Positions 53,943 to 62,790 of a stretch of 62,790 nucleotides of DNA are shown here, in pieces. Each line of letters starts with the position of its first letter. Position 1 is the stretch's first letter. Source of the stretch: Stentor coeruleus (taxonomy: Eukaryota; Ciliophora; Heterotrichea; Heterotrichida; Stentoridae); contig MPUH01000354.1 of NCBI GenBank assembly GCA_001970955.1, positions 1 to 62,790 on the forward strand, read 5' to 3'. The position numbers and the translations under genes were made by a program. Below the pieces are notes generated by a model. It was given only the letters and a program-made list of their open reading frames with translations. It had not been told where the DNA came from and did not search any database.

Positions 53943-54473
53943 ATGGTTAAGAATCAAATTAAATGCGATATCTGCGAAAGAAAATATTCAAACAAAAGTA
54001 TTCTTAAGCAGCACATGAAAATTCATTTGCCTAGCAAGCCATGGAAGTGTGATCAATGCCCAAGAGAATTCTCTCAAAAATCAAAATTAGCCGAGCACGT
54101 AAATAGACACAAGGGGACACCCCCTTTTACTTGTGCCAACTGTGGCAAAGGATTTTATCAAAAAGACCGGCTCAAAACCCATGAGTTGAATCATTCCAAT
54201 TCGAGGCCTCATGAATGTAATATCTGCGTCCTAAAATTTAGGAGAAAATATGAACTAAATAAGCATCTTAAAATGCACGACATAAACATTAAAGAACGAC
54301 TTAAAAAGTATATTTGCGAAGTGTGTGGTAAAAAAAATTATTCATTTGCTGATCTAAATAGACATATGCTCAAGCATACTGATATTAGATTATATGAATG
54401 CGATCATTGCAATAAAGCTTTTAAAGATAAATATACTTTAAAGTGCCATGAAGTTATAATGCATTTCAATTGA
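53943..54473 (+). CDS. six-finger C2H2 zinc-finger protein
   Basis: A 176-residue protein made almost only of six C2H2 fingers: CDICERKYSNK..H..H, CDQCPREF, CANCGKGF, CNICVLKF, CEVCGKKNYS, CDHCNKAF, each with the C-x2-C-x12-H-x3/4-H pattern. Linkers are TGEKP-like but altered (LPSKPWK, KGTPPFT, SNSRPHE). Finger 5 follows a longer linker (DINIKERLKKYI). It probably binds DNA as a transcription regulator. Such compact multi-finger proteins are not common in ciliates. Start: the ATG at 53943 is the first in a frame closed upstream by TAA. Confidence 0.9.
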   Translation: MVKNQIKCDICERKYSNKSILKQHMKIHLPSKPWKCDQCPREFSQKSKLAEHVNRHKGTPPFTCANCGKGFYQKDRLKTHELNHSNSRPHECNICVLKFRRKYELNKHLKMHDINIKERLKKYICEVCGKKNYSFADLNRHMLKHTDIRLYECDHCNKAFKDKYTLKCHEVIMHFN

Positions 54474-55833
54474 GAGTTTTTAATGTTTATTAATAGATTT
54501 TGTTTTTTTGTAATAAAATGCTATGCTTTATATGAATATTATAAGGAATGTATTGTAGAGTTTATAAGCTTTTTAATAAGATTTTTTTTTGAAGAATGGT
54601 TTGGATTGGATAAAAATTGAGGATGGGATTTGGATTCTAAGTAAAAAAAAAAAAGAGAAGGTTTTGTATTAAGAGGATAATATAAGGGAATGATTTTAAA
54701 ATAAATATGTGAGATGGGATTGTGCTATTGATTTTTTTCAATAAATAAGCTATGATTTAACAATAAATTATATATGCAACACCTAACCTCTTCTTAATAT
54801 TTTCATTTTAACATAAAAATTCCTATACCCTTATAAAAATTTCTACAATTCAAAACTTTCTTCTGCTACAATCCTATGTTAATTTTATTTATCTTATAAG
54901 TTAAACTAATTAATTTTGATAAACTGCATTGGGACTTCCAAAAATTTTCTTAATCCTATTCTGTATTTTACCAGATTTAATTCTATCCATATTCCTATAA
55001 TTAAAATTAGCATAAAAATTTTGCATTTCTGGGCAATAAACTAAGAGTTCTCAATTATTGNTTTTGCATTTCTGGGCAATAAACTAAGAGTTCTCAATTA
55101 TTGCTTTATTATAAATTGCCATTAAAGTTATTATTGTAATAATATGTGATACTAAAAGCAAAGGTATATATCTAGTTTTAAGTCCATACATACCTAAAAT
55201 TGGCACAATAAAACTACCAAAGTACTACTTTTTCATACTAAAAAATAAAGGAAAATTTATATGGGTATATTTAAGTATCAGATAATTTAATCTAAGGATT
55301 TTAGGAAATATTTTGGCATATTTTTTCATCTTTTTACTGTAGTCCCCTTTTGTGATAAGGCAAATTTATTTTATATTTTATATTTCATTATAAATTATTG
55401 TTAAAAGCTTGCTGGGGATATCTTCATTATTCACAAAATATACATCTTTACTATTATCAAGATAAATTAGATAAGAGGCATCAATAGTTTTTGCAGCTCT
55501 GAAATTACCTAATCATTTTCTAACAGAACTAGTTTAAAACAATTCTCAAGCTTTAAGGGCAAAATAGTTTAATATGATTTTAATTAGAAGCCCAGCCTAA
55601 ATACCCAATCATTTTCCTTACACAGCCTGAAAATACCCAAAAACACAAAGTCTGCATAAGTTCATTCCAGGTAAAAATTCTGTTTTTTCTTCAAACTGAG
55701 TTGAATTTCGCAACAGATGCAAAGACTAGATACCAACTTAAAGCAAAATACACAATTACAGCAACTAAAATAATGTTTCCATATACAATTTATATAAAAA
55801 TAACATGATTATATAGAAAATGTTTTAGAAAGA
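54474..55833. other. 1.36-kb intergenic
   Basis: 54474-54760 is G-rich, 54770-55000 C-rich, with CCTAACC at 54783. A scaffold join lies at 55061. No gene or RNA seen. Confidence 0.55.
55019..55103 (+). repeat. scaffold-join duplication, 42 bp
   Basis: 55019-55060 and 55062-55103 are identical around an n at 55061. Non-coding. Confidence 0.85.
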
Positions 55834-56771
55834 TTAGAGCTTTTGGATGCATATAAGTAATAATACGACTATCACTATTAAAAACAAGGCACTTATGTTG
55901 TTGTCTTTAGTAATTTCTTGGTTTTCTGGCAATATAAGTTTTTTAATACGCCGATTATCTGTTTCTTCATATACCCGGGGCATGTTTTTTTCCCTTCCAG
56001 CTAGAAACTCTTTTCTTTCGTTTTCTTTTTTTAGTATTTCAAGTTGATCGCGAATATCTTCAAAATTATTTTGCTCTGTTAATTCTTTTTTTTCTAGTAT
56101 TTTTATATCAAGCTCTTTGTTTCGTTTTATTTCTTCTAGACGTTCGATTTCTTTTTTGATTTCATCGACTTTCCCTTCTTCTATCACGATTTTGTCGTTT
56201 ATCATACGAATTTCCTTTTCTTTTACATCAATATCATATTTGAGTTTTATCACAGTTTGTCTTTCATTATCTTTAAGTCTTTCATCTAAGCACTGACTTG
56301 ATTTATAACTTTTTATTTTCTCTTCTAAAGCATCATTAGACTTGATTTATAACTTTTTATTTTCTCTTCTAAAGCATCATTTTCTCTGATTTTCTCTTCG
56401 ACTTCATTAACTAAAGTCAAAATTTCCTTTTCCAAAGCTTCAAACTCTTCTCTCTTCTGGTTTTCATTCCCCCGGATTGTATCAACGTTGCCTAAAAACT
56501 CAAAATATTTAATTTTCTGAGTCTCAAGTTCATTTTTCAGCCCATCAATTATTAGTTTATCCCCATCTTCATCCAATCCACATATCATCTGTTCAACATC
56601 AGCAAAATCTCCATCTAAAACAAACAACCCTTCAAGAACCTTATCATTATCCATATACTTTTTCCTAAGACCTTCAATAATAATATCTTTCTGGTCCAAA
56701 GTTTTTTTAAAATCATCCCACATATTAGACTTACTAATTGTCATCCCTATATCCTGACCTTGAGTTTCCAT
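55834..56771 (-). CDS. tail-anchored coiled-coil protein (assembly-damaged)
   Basis: Two frames (56771-56325 and 56253-55834) are parts of one gene. They are split by a 43-bp duplication with one extra base at 56295-56381. Dropping 44 nt gives a smooth 297-residue protein that reads ENDALEEKIKSYKSSQCLDE through the join. The protein is almost all coiled coil (DEIKKEIERLEEIKRNKELD) and ends in one membrane segment (ISALFLIVIVVLLLICIQKL), so it is tail-anchored, perhaps on ER, Golgi or mitochondria. Start: METQGQDI at 56771 is preferred, because upstream codons run into RPL18, only 23 bp away. Family not known. Confidence 0.75.
56295..56381 (+). repeat. hidden join duplication, 43 bp, 'a' not 'n'
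   Basis: 56295-56337 and 56339-56381 are identical and are separated by a single a at 56338. Form and size match the n-marked joins, and it breaks a coding frame. Most likely a filled or random base in a contig join. Confidence 0.8.
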
Positions 56772-56794
56772 TTTATCCTCTGGCCAATATAAAG

Positions 56795-57358
56795 ATGGGA
56801 GTGGACGTACAAGCAGGTGGAAAGAAATGGGATAAAAACACTCGCAAAGTGACCTCCACAAACCTATATCTAAAGCTTCTTATAAAACTCTATAGGTTTC
56901 TCGCTAGGAGAACTCCTTCCAAATTCAATAAAGTCGTAAGTAAAAGGCTTGCAATGAGTCGTAATAGTAGACCACCATTGAGTTTGAAACATATAGCCAA
57001 ATATATGTCTGGAAAAGAGTCAAAAACATGTGTTATCGTTGGATCGGTCTTAGATGATGCAAGATTAGTTCAAGTACCAAAAATGAATATTGTTGCTATA
57101 AGGTTCGCTGAAACAGCAAGAGCAAGGATTGTTGCAGCTGGAGGGTCTTGTATAACTTTTGATCAGTTTGCTCAGAATAATCCAACTGGTGCTGGAACTG
57201 TATTACTTAGAGGGAAAAGAACTGCTAGGGTTGCGTATAAACATTTTGGAACTGCACCTGGAGCTCATGGGTCTAAGACTAGACCTTTTGTTAGAAGCAA
57301 GGGAAGGAAGTTTGAAAAAGCTAGAGGAAGAAGGAGCTCTTGTGGTTATAAGGCTTAA
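56795..57358 (+). CDS. RPL18: 60S ribosomal protein L18 (eL18)
   Basis: Start ATG at 56795 (MGVDVQAGGKKWDKN), 187 residues, the same as animal RPL18 (188). NLYLKLLIKLYRFLARRTPS, SRPPLSLKHIAKYM and the end TRPFVRSKGRKFEKARGRR match the family. It lies in the large subunit on 28S rRNA. The reading frame is open upstream, but homology starts at this ATG. It is divergent from the coiled-coil gene with only 23 bp between start codons, so its promoter must overlap the neighbour or be very small. Confidence 0.97.
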   Translation: MGVDVQAGGKKWDKNTRKVTSTNLYLKLLIKLYRFLARRTPSKFNKVVSKRLAMSRNSRPPLSLKHIAKYMSGKESKTCVIVGSVLDDARLVQVPKMNIVAIRFAETARARIVAAGGSCITFDQFAQNNPTGAGTVLLRGKRTARVAYKHFGTAPGAHGSKTRPFVRSKGRKFEKARGRRSSCGYKA

Positions 57359-57849
57359 TAGATTAGTAAAATTGCCTTTTTGGAGAATGGGTATTGGAGA
57401 GATACGAAGTTTTAAAGTTTTGTATGGAATTGTGGAATTTTTTTTATGGTTTGATGATGTGAAGGATTTTTTTTAGTTTTGGATGTGATGAAGTAACAAA
57501 AATTTATTATTTAATTCAGATGTAGGAGTGGATAAAAGTTGGCCTTAAAGAACGAGAGGATATTACAAAGTTAAAAAGATTATGTTAGGATTGAAAATTG
57601 AAAACTAAAAATGATACAATTTTAGCATGCTAATAGTAAAAGATTTAGACTTATTAGAAGCTCGGAAGGTTATAATTTTTTTGAGGGTTTGGTATCAATT
57701 AGTGAAAATTAGGGAAATTATGATGATTTCATTTAGTTAATAATATCAAACCAATATGATATAAACTTTGCTTTATATCACTTTAAATAATCACTTTTCG
57801 CTACTTTTTCAGTAAAGGCTTCATATTTTTATATAAATTTTGGTTTTCC
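57359..57849. other. intergenic
   Basis: 57360-57480 is strongly G-rich (57421-57480: 15 G, 0 C). No gene is accepted here; a 105-codon frame overlapping the RPL18 end is a shadow. Confidence 0.6.
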
Positions 57850-58101
57850 ATGGCAGAAGAAAAACATACAGACAAAGGGCTGAAAGATGAAGTCGAAGAG
57901 GAAAACTACAGAAAAACTCTTTTAGAAAACGCAGTAAGTTCAATGAGTGAAGAATCAAAAAATCAAATTCTCTTACAAGCAGTAAGGCATTTTAAGACTA
58001 TTAAAAATCATAGAGATGCACTTATTATCCGTGTTGGAGAACTTGACACAGTATTTGGTGACTGGATACTAAAAAAAGCTGAAGATGACGATGCAGACTA
58101 G
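57850..58101 (+). CDS. small acidic helical protein
   Basis: 83 residues from an ATG in a good context (TTTTCCATGGCAG). Acidic at both ends (MAEEKHTDKG and KKAEDDDAD). A helical core (SKNQILLQAVRHFKTIKNHR) is followed by ALIIRVGELDTVFGDWILKK. No known family recognised. Clear coding composition and a tidy stop (TAG) support it. Confidence 0.6.
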   Translation: MAEEKHTDKGLKDEVEEENYRKTLLENAVSSMSEESKNQILLQAVRHFKTIKNHRDALIIRVGELDTVFGDWILKKAEDDDAD

Positions 58102-58409
58102 AACTAAACCCTAAAGTTTATTATTCTAAATAAGTATTCTAATAATTTTATAATCCAAGTCTAAATCATAATAAAAATAACAATAAAGTATTATTCTTAT
58201 AAAAATTTACTTCAGATTCATATAAAATTCCCTTAAACTTTATTATTAAATTTATAATATACCTTACATTTATACATATAAATTCATTATTTTTATAATT
58301 TTATTACAGTTTTTCTATATAATCTTCAGTTCACATATAAAAAAACCAAAATCCTAATCTAAAGCCAATCATTTCTCATCTTATTAACTTATCTATCCCA
58401 CTTTTCCTC
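58102..58409. other. intergenic
   Basis: Short C-rich, G-poor spacer with CCCTAA at 58109-58114. No gene. Confidence 0.55.
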
Positions 58410-59876
58410 TCATTCCTCATTCACCTTAACAACTTCTCCAAGTCCTTTTTTCATAACATCGCATTTCATCCCATACACAAAGTCCACAGCTTTTTGAAAC
58501 TTATACTCATCATACTGTTTCCTATATAAACCATACTCTCTAACAAGTACTTTCAAATGTTCAATTGCCGCATCAATATTTTCCATTAAATCATTAGAAT
58601 AATTTTCTTCAATAGCACCAATCTCAGTAACAAGAGTAATCTCAGAAATATATTTTTTAGGGTCTCTAAGCCTAAGTGCTATATTGATAATAACATAAAT
58701 ATCTTCAACTGGGGGGAATTTAAATAACCTTCTCAATATACCAAAATGATCAGATTGTAATACTACATAAAAAATACAAAAAGATTTGACAAAAGTTATC
58801 ATTGAAACACACATATAGTCTAATAAATCAAGTTCTTTTGCAGGTTCTGCAGAATAACAAGCAAATAAAGCATCCCATATGGTAAGACAATCAATTAACC
58901 CAAATTCTCTTGTTAATATACATCGTAGCCAACGTTGAAGGTACATTTGTGGTTCGATTTGATGTTTTTCTAGATGTTTATAAAGGTCTAAATCATATGA
59001 TTTTAATAGTTGGTGATGGATTTTATGTGAACGACGAAGAATGCTAGAAACATTTGATTCATTACTTTTATCTTGGTTTACTAAGTCATTATGTTTAGTT
59101 TCAGCTTCCCATGTGAAAAGATTTTGTTTTTTTATCGCGGGCTTTTGATGAGTTACGACTGGGTTGAAAAGATCACGGATACCTAGATCCATTAAACGAG
59201 AAAAACACCAGTAAACATCAGCTTCAAGATGGGATTTGTTGTTCAGTGCTTGAAGAAATTCAGCGTTTTCTGCATTGATTTTGCTTAAAGATGACGGGGG
59301 GTTTGATGGATCGATGATTTCGCAGTAGGCCACATATATAAAAATCCCTAATAATTCATTCATTCCTTGCTTGTAAGACAAATCAGGGTTTTCCTTTGAC
59401 CATGTGAATAAAATTTTTGTCATGATCTCTTTAACTTCAGGCATAAGAAACAAAGCTTTATCTTGAAATGTCCTATCTACATCAAGTTTGATAGTATCTT
59501 TTAATTGATTGTCTACATGAAAATTGTTCCAAGGATTCTATATGATTTTTACATCAGTAGCAGATGAAAGCGGATTGAAAATCAAAGGATCCATGTTATC
59601 TAAATTGATTTTCTATATAAAAAATACAGTTTGAGATTCAACCAAAGTTTTGTATCTTTGCCTAAGTTCTTTAGCGTGGTCTACCCACACAGAAACAGGA
59701 CCTTTTTCCGGAAAAAATCCAAGAAAAACTCTCCAACTGATAAATCTGTTGCATATTGATTGCAAATGCCCTTCTGTAGCTAAAAGCTGTAAATTAGGAG
59801 GGTCTTTTAAGCAAAACAAAGACTCAAAGTACTCAGGGGACAATGCAAGTTCAGGAGGAAAAAGCTCTTCTTCCAT
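58410..59876 (-). CDS. TBC1D5: TBC1D5-like RabGAP
   Basis: Three exons (59876-59628, 59612-59553, 59537-58410) joined by two 15-nt introns give 478 residues. After an N-terminal block (ISWRVFLGFFPEKGPVSVW) comes the TBC core: IKLDVDRTF (R125 arginine finger), LSYKQGMNELLG (Q160 glutamine finger), RWLRCILTREFGLIDCLTIW and LDLLDYMCVSMITFVKS. The closest match is TBC1D5, from HHQLLKSYDLDLYKHLEKHQIEP. TBC1D5 is a Rab7 GAP working with retromer (Vps26/29/35) on endosomes. Catalytic Arg and Gln are both present. No Vps29-binding motif was checked. Confidence 0.9.
59538..59552 (-). other. 15-nt intron (TBC intron 2)
   Basis: Coding-strand sequence GTAAAAATCATATAG. Removing it joins NPLSSATD to NPWNNFH. 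Confidence 0.93.
59613..59627 (-). other. 15-nt intron (TBC intron 1)
   Basis: Coding-strand sequence GTATTTTTTATATAG. Removing it joins VESQT to KINLDNM. Confidence 0.93.
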
Positions 59877-60505
59877 ATATAATTACATTAAAATTCCTCT
59901 TCTATTAACACATACTTATACATAAGCCGTTATTCCATTTCTATATACCTTAAACATAAACCACTTATCTTTACACTTAATCGTAGTAAATCTTAAGCCA
60001 TATCATTAATTTTATAATGAAATATTAAATCATATTATTAAATTACCAAGAAGTCAACATCCTATAAATTCCATATTTTAACCTAAGCTTATATGTTAAA
60101 GTTATGTGCATATATTTCTCATAAAAAAAGCATTTGGATCTAATAATTATGCTATGTTTGGTTCTTTTTACACAAACTTATCATTTATAGCAAAATCTGA
60201 TTATTAAAACCAAAAATTTATCTTTAAACCTTCATATTTTATCAATAATCAACATAAAATATATTTATATTCCTAATAAGTGCATTTCACATTAGATTTT
60301 CCTTTAACAAACTCTATTAAACTTCTCAAACCATTCCTAAAAAATCACACAACCACACAAGCCAAACTTAAAACATCATGCTAAACCAATCCCATAATCT
60401 AATCCCTCAACCCAAAAAAACCTTTAAAACCCTAAAAAAATCTAAATCCTCAAGTTTATTCTACAATAAAAAAAAAATATACAAAACAACTTGATTTAAT
60501 ATATT
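59877..60505. other. intergenic
   Basis: No gene. 60290-60480 is C-rich with almost no G. CCCTAA at 60430-60435. Confidence 0.55.
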
Positions 60506-61501
60506 TTAGTCTATATCAAACTCAATCAAACTATTTCCAGACAATCTTGCTCCCATTAATACCAGATTTCTGTCAATACTAAAATCTTCAGGACTAAACA
60601 TATTAGCAGGAATATCAGAACTCAACAAACCTAAATACTTAAAAATTGAAGCAACAAGTTCTGCAGAATATCCTCTAATTTCTTCAGATATATTATCACT
60701 ATTAGTCCTTTGTAATAATTCTACTGGACTTAGCCGGTATTTTTTCTTATCAACTTTTTTAACGAACTCTTCTAGTTTCAAAAGCATTTCATCAGTTCTT
60801 TCAACCCGAAGTTTTCTTAAAAGTATCTCAAAGTTCTGTTGGGTTTTAAAACTCTCAATAAAATCATCCCACATTAAAATGTTTATATCGTTTGAACTAC
60901 TCAAATGAAGAACTCCAAGGCCTTGATCAGGGTATTTTATAAGAAAAGCAATATGCTCATATGAGAAATTTTGTGTCTTTTGATTAAAACTTTTTATTAA
61001 CAAAAGGTCACCAGTTTCGGATAAGCCGGGCAAGTCCTTGGAAAACACTATCTCACGTTTCCAGAATTTTGCTTTGCTGGATAGGCTGGAAAGGTTGTTA
61101 TGCTTGCCATAAGATTGAAGTATTGATGAACATAAAACTGAAGCCCATTCTTGAAGGTCACTTAAGTTTGAACTTTTTAAACATAGCTGATGTGAAGAGT
61201 TTAATGGTACTAAAATAAGCATATTAGGATTAGATTTTGGAAGTACCTGCAAATCAAATGAGATTTGGTCAAAGTTATAAACTCCTAAAGGGATTTTTTC
61301 AGAAGGGGTTTTGTAATAGTAAAGTTTATTGTCAACAAATGCGAAATATCTGAAAACCCAAAAATTCGAAGATTTTTTCGAACGTTTTTTCAGCCAGCCA
61401 GACTTTTCTGCTGAGGAAATTATGGAGTTTCTTGTGTTTCTTGTGATTGCAGGAGGATAATCTTCTTGGGTTTCTTCAATACCGAAATCATCATGAAACA
61501 T
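60506..61501 (-). CDS. PH-domain protein with degenerate hydrolase-like tail
   Basis: 331 residues. A PH domain spans about 34-127 (SGWLKKRSKKSSNFWVFRYF; LYYYKTPSEKIPLGVYNF; DLQEWASVLCSSI). From about 160 there is a region like permuted NlpC/P60-type (papain-fold) hydrolases: GDLLLIKSF, SYEHIAFLIK with H183, GVLHLSS, then GYSAELVASIFKYLGLL. In active relatives that last motif has Cys before Ser-Glu-Leu-Val; here S279 stands there, so the nucleophile seems lost. It is probably a lipid-binding pseudoenzyme. The PH call is firm; the hydrolase part is inference. Confidence 0.72.
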   Translation of the reverse strand: MFHDDFGIEETQEDYPPAITRNTRNSIISSAEKSGWLKKRSKKSSNFWVFRYFAFVDNKLYYYKTPSEKIPLGVYNFDQISFDLQVLPKSNPNMLILVPLNSSHQLCLKSSNLSDLQEWASVLCSSILQSYGKHNNLSSLSSKAKFWKREIVFSKDLPGLSETGDLLLIKSFNQKTQNFSYEHIAFLIKYPDQGLGVLHLSSSNDINILMWDDFIESFKTQQNFEILLRKLRVERTDEMLLKLEEFVKKVDKKKYRLSPVELLQRTNSDNISEEIRGYSAELVASIFKYLGLLSSDIPANMFSPEDFSIDRNLVLMGARLSGNSLIEFDID

Positions 61502-62318
61502 ATTTTTATTTAGTATTTATTTTTAAGGATAAATATATAGGTGAAGATAAGTATTTAGAATATTTTGTTTTAGGATTGTTTTTTAGATTCAAGGTATTTG
61601 CTATAGGAATAAGAAACCTCAGGTAAAAGAGATTAATTAGTATTTTTATAGTAAAATCAGTATAAATAGCATAATTCTGTTTGCTATAGTAACTATATAA
61701 AATAAGTTTTATTCTTATTATTTTGTATAAAATATTTTGCTTTCAGAGTTTTTATGTATATATCGATATTGATAATTTAACTTCTGGATGATTCTTTTTA
61801 ATCTATTTTGCTATTTTCTCTGGTATCATCATTTCATAAGGCATTTCTTACTTATCTTAATCAATCCTATCTAAATGTTGTTTGATTAATGTGATTTTCT
61901 CGTTAAAGGTTTTGTGAATTTTGTTATTCAGCTTTGATGTTTTTTGTATAACTTGAGTTTTTAAATAATTTTTCCTTTACCTTTTTCTAAGCCTAAGAAT
62001 ATTTTGTTGATAAAACTGATAGATTATTTGTAGAAGATAAAGTCAAAATGTTTATGAGCTTAATTCATATCCTTATTTCATTGTTAACAATATTGAGAAA
62101 AATTGTTAGTTTGAGGATGATAGGATATAGTTAGAAAAAATTGAGAAAAATTATAATCACTTGAGAATTTAGCTAAGAATTTGATATGGAGGCTATGAAG
62201 ATTTTATGATTTCATAATGTTTTTTTTTCATAGAAATCTAGGATTACAAGTTTGAGAATATATTCTATAAATTTGAAAAAAGGGCATATAATATGAAACT
62301 TAACTGTAATTAACCTAA
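61502..62318. other. intergenic
   Basis: No gene. A TATCGATA is at 61761-61768. 62100-62300 is G-rich. No RNA gene recognised. Confidence 0.55.
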
Positions 62319-62790
62319 TTAATATTCAACTATGCATTCTTTATCTGTGCACTGAACAAAAATGTTTTCTTCAGACTCGGAATCACTATCTTCATCAGTA
62401 ATTGAATTGGTATCATCTGGAACTGCTTCATTTTCTACAACATCTTCTTCTAATTCATTAAAATCAATAAGATCTTCATCTATAGTATCTGTAGTTTCTT
62501 CTACCTCTTGTGTATTTGAGCAATCTTCTAATTCTTCATCTACAGACATTATATCATTTTCAGTATCAGTTGAATCTTCTTCAATAACAGGATCTGGTAA
62601 ATCTTCAGGAATAAATTCAAGATCTTCTTGAGTATTAGATTCAACTTCATCTTCATCTTCTAATACTGAGTCTGAGTCTGGTAAATTTTCAGGGGTTGAG
62701 TCTAAGACTTCTTGAGTATTTGAATCATTATCATCACTGTCGATTGTCATAGTATCTGTATCTGTAGTAGAAATTCCTTCAGATGATGAA
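62319..62790 (-). CDS. very acidic protein, 5' end beyond window
   Basis: The frame is open from the window edge (62790) to the stop at 62319, so the 5' end is missing. An internal ATG lies at 62750 (MTIDSDDNDSNTQEVLDSTP). At least 156 residues, about a third Asp/Glu, with repeats built on SNTQE plus EDLP/ENLP (SNTQEVLDSTPENLPDSDS; SNTQEDLEFIPEDLPDPV; CSNTQEVEETTD). It ends ECIVEY. Low complexity and probably disordered; no family can be named. Whether it is a separate protein or the acidic tail of a larger one is unknown. Confidence 0.6.
   Translation of the reverse strand, partial: SSSEGISTTDTDTMTIDSDDNDSNTQEVLDSTPENLPDSDSVLEDEDEVESNTQEDLEFIPEDLPDPVIEEDSTDTENDIMSVDEELEDCSNTQEVEETTDTIDEDLIDFNELEEDVVENEAVPDDTNSITDEDSDSESEENIFVQCTDKECIVEY

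Overview
The window is macronuclear DNA of a heterotrich ciliate, most likely Stentor or a close relative. Three things point there. First, several genes are interrupted by introns of exactly 15 nt that start GTA and end TAG (24030-24044, 23861-23875, 29801-29815, 59613-59627, 59538-59552). Second, the code is standard: TAA, TAG and TGA all end genes and Trp is TGG, unlike Blepharisma. Third, the DNA is very AT-rich, and the genes are typically eukaryotic and partly ciliary (KAP3, an RSP2-like Dpy-30/GAF protein).

Layout from left to right. 1-2631 has only a weak small ORF. 2632-10581: a PCO/ADO thiol dioxygenase, a USP32-like EF-hand deubiquitinase, RUVBL2, a Rap1-like BRCT/Myb protein and a TMEM135-like membrane protein. 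11303-16151: an ADP-ribosyltransferase fused to 21 Cys/His repeats, a cold-shock-domain protein and an arrestin. 17125-24359: the Dpy-30/GAF protein, a small membrane protein, an RCC1/coiled-coil protein and KAP3. 25534-32491: a dual-specificity phosphatase, MCC alpha, a small MAP3K-type kinase and a B-box/kelch-like gene with an in-frame TAG. 33551-38683: clathrin heavy chain. A 3.4-kb gene desert follows, then an FCP1/SCP-type phosphatase, an unidentified ORF, and a tandem pair of B-box/propeller/Cys-His-cassette paralogues (47848-52553). The right end has a six-finger C2H2 protein, a tail-anchored coiled-coil protein, RPL18, a small acidic protein, a TBC1D5-like RabGAP, a PH-domain protein with a degenerate hydrolase-like tail, and an acidic ORF running off the right edge.

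There are no operons. Genes are separate units, though two divergent pairs have only 23 and 32 bp between start codons. The shared themes are trafficking and membrane signalling (clathrin, TBC1D5, arrestin, PH, DUSP, MAP3K, USP32), cilia (KAP3, RSP2-like) and chromatin or telomere biology (RUVBL2, Rap1-like). Four proteins start with N-myristoylation-type MGxxxS/T sequences.

Two window-wide patterns matter to anyone using this annotation. (1) Ten 'n' positions mark scaffold joins. Nine are flanked by a direct repeat of 18-119 bp, and a tenth repeat has 'a' in place of 'n'. These are most simply unmerged contig ends, and two of them damage genes. (2) Non-coding flanks have a strong, mirror-symmetric GC skew: on the + strand C far exceeds G left of genes and G far exceeds C right of genes, whatever the gene's direction. 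The polarity matches ciliate telomeres, so the spacers may be chromosome-end or telomere-addition zones.

The best candidate for something new is the myristoylatable ADP-ribosyltransferase with its C-x3-C-x4-C-x6-H array at 11303-13114.
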